Position numbers and translations under genes: made by a program. 64,000 nucleotides of DNA from Tiliqua scincoides (lineage: Eukaryota; Chordata; Lepidosauria; Squamata; Scincidae), in NCBI RefSeq assembly GCF_035046505.1, contig NC_089826.1, forward strand, positions 5,395,036 through 5,459,035, given 5' to 3'. A model generated the notes under the pieces. It saw only the letters and a list, made by a program, of their open reading frames with translations, was not told the DNA's origin and did not search any database. The first letter of the stretch is position 1. Every line of letters starts with the position of its first letter. Positions 63,106 through 64,000 of the stretch are shown here, one piece after another.

Positions 63106-64000
63106 CAATAACAGTAATGGCTGGAAATGTGAGGAAAATTGCACAGATATCTTACAAAATCGTGTCAAGTTAAAAAGTCAAGATAACATAACAATGGGAC
63201 TCCAATGTTCTGTGTGGGGAAATCAGTGCTACACAATGCTGTGTCTATGTCTCCATAGAGATACCAGTGGGATAGGCAGATAAAATGCATTCTCCTATAT
63301 TGTGTGACAGTTGCAATCAGAAGGCTATGTGGGGCTATGTCGCTTCAACTATTTCTATTGCTTTCCCCCCCCCTAGGGTTTCTGTCTTACCTGTTGTAGC
63401 CGAATCAATCTAACTGCTGTAGCTGAAACCAGCCCCCCCCCTCAGCCATGATGGTGCAAAGTGGTCATTTCATGCAGCAGACCTTGACTCTCTCCCTGAG
63501 AACAATGGAAAAACACAGCAGAAGGGATGCTTAACTCTCTGGGATGGGACCAGGGAGACAGAGGGCCCATGACATGAGAAAATGAGGGTCACATAATAGG
63601 TAAAGACCAAACCTTCATAACCATGACATGCAGAGATGATGTCCCATAATCCCATGGGCCACTATAGCATCCTATTCAAATTAGGGGGCAGGTTGTGAAG
63701 ATGTTCTTTCCAGTATGTATAACTTGGGCCTGGCGTTTCCGTTTTCTTCAGAGAACAAGCAGGCTACCAGCTACATCTCTTTCACTGATCCCTGCAACTG
63801 CGGCCCCCTTCTCTGGTGGATGAACTGCCTTGGCCAAGAGAACCCCTCAGAAAAAGGGGGCCCCTCTAAAAAATTCCTGTCCCCTCAAATTATCAGAGGA
63901 ATTCTCTGGTACATCACTGTATTCCCATTCTGATGGAAAACAGGTAGCTCATGGAACATCACTATGTTCCTTGATTGCAGCTGGTCGTCACTCAATGGAG
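63104..64000. other. unannotated DNA to window end
   Basis: Two C-runs (63365, 63433). The small frames at 63470 (minus) and 63715 (plus) have no known motif. A 12-base TACATCACTGTA / ATCACTATG similarity near the end is not interpretable. Confidence 0.4.

Overview
This is a repeat-dense, gene-poor stretch of a vertebrate nuclear genome, most likely from a lepidosaur reptile (a lizard or snake). The main clue is a tRNA-headed SINE at 58.02-58.24 kb that reads like the Sauria SINE, with related 3' ends elsewhere. Others are many CR1 LINE 3' ends with a TTCTTATG tail, 5S rRNA-derived SINEs, and many short hAT elements. No host protein-coding exon could be supported. Nearly all open reading frames in the window are pieces of LINEs, their antisense shadows, or low-complexity DNA.

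Layout. 0-5.6 kb: CR1 fragments, one LINE 3' fragment, a 420-bp composite that ends in the same LINE tail, and a 140-bp-period CR1-tail array (4.68-5.59 kb). 5.6-12 kb: mostly single-copy sequence with a hAT-A element, a conserved-looking block near 8 kb, and a 115-bp inverted repeat enclosing 8.67-10.0 kb. 12-21 kb: a 5S SINE with 12-bp target-site duplication, the longest LINE fragment (13.2-14.0 kb), two hAT-A copies, a second CR1-tail array (17.1-18.0 kb) and a second 5S SINE. 21.5-29 kb: hAT-E, LINE fragments, a MITE with long terminal inverted repeats, a solo LTR nested in a hAT-C element, a dimeric 5S SINE nested in another hAT-C element, a foldback hAT with perfect 8-bp target-site duplication, and a minisatellite that repeats a splice-donor consensus. 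29-45 kb: an 80-bp mariner-type MITE, SINE fragments, LTR-like blocks, long CR1 copies and a third CR1-tail array, separated by conserved-looking non-repeat DNA. 45-60 kb: five LINE fragments, further hATs, a fourth CR1 array and a probable SOX-type regulatory block at 56.4-56.8 kb. 60.64-60.84 kb: a short CpG island with CCAAT and GC boxes, the only good candidate host promoter. 61-64 kb: CR1, long (TTTC)n and (AT)n tracts, and a hAT with perfect target-site duplication.

How the parts relate. One LINE family (ten 3'-end copies of about 90 to 830 bp) shares its last ~35 bases with the 5S SINEs and with the 420-bp composite, so its enzyme probably mobilised them all. Its reading frame appears to run through the element's last base without its own stop. 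CR1 tails have amplified locally into tandem 140-bp arrays, each unit carrying a ZNF143/THAP11-like ACTACAATTCCCAGG site. Blocks that match no repeat and have homeodomain-, POU- and SOX-like words look like conserved non-coding elements, so the window may lie in a regulatory desert near a developmental gene; that last step is inference.

All boundaries were read by eye from the sequence and, except where a target-site duplication fixes them, should be taken as accurate to about 5-20 bases.
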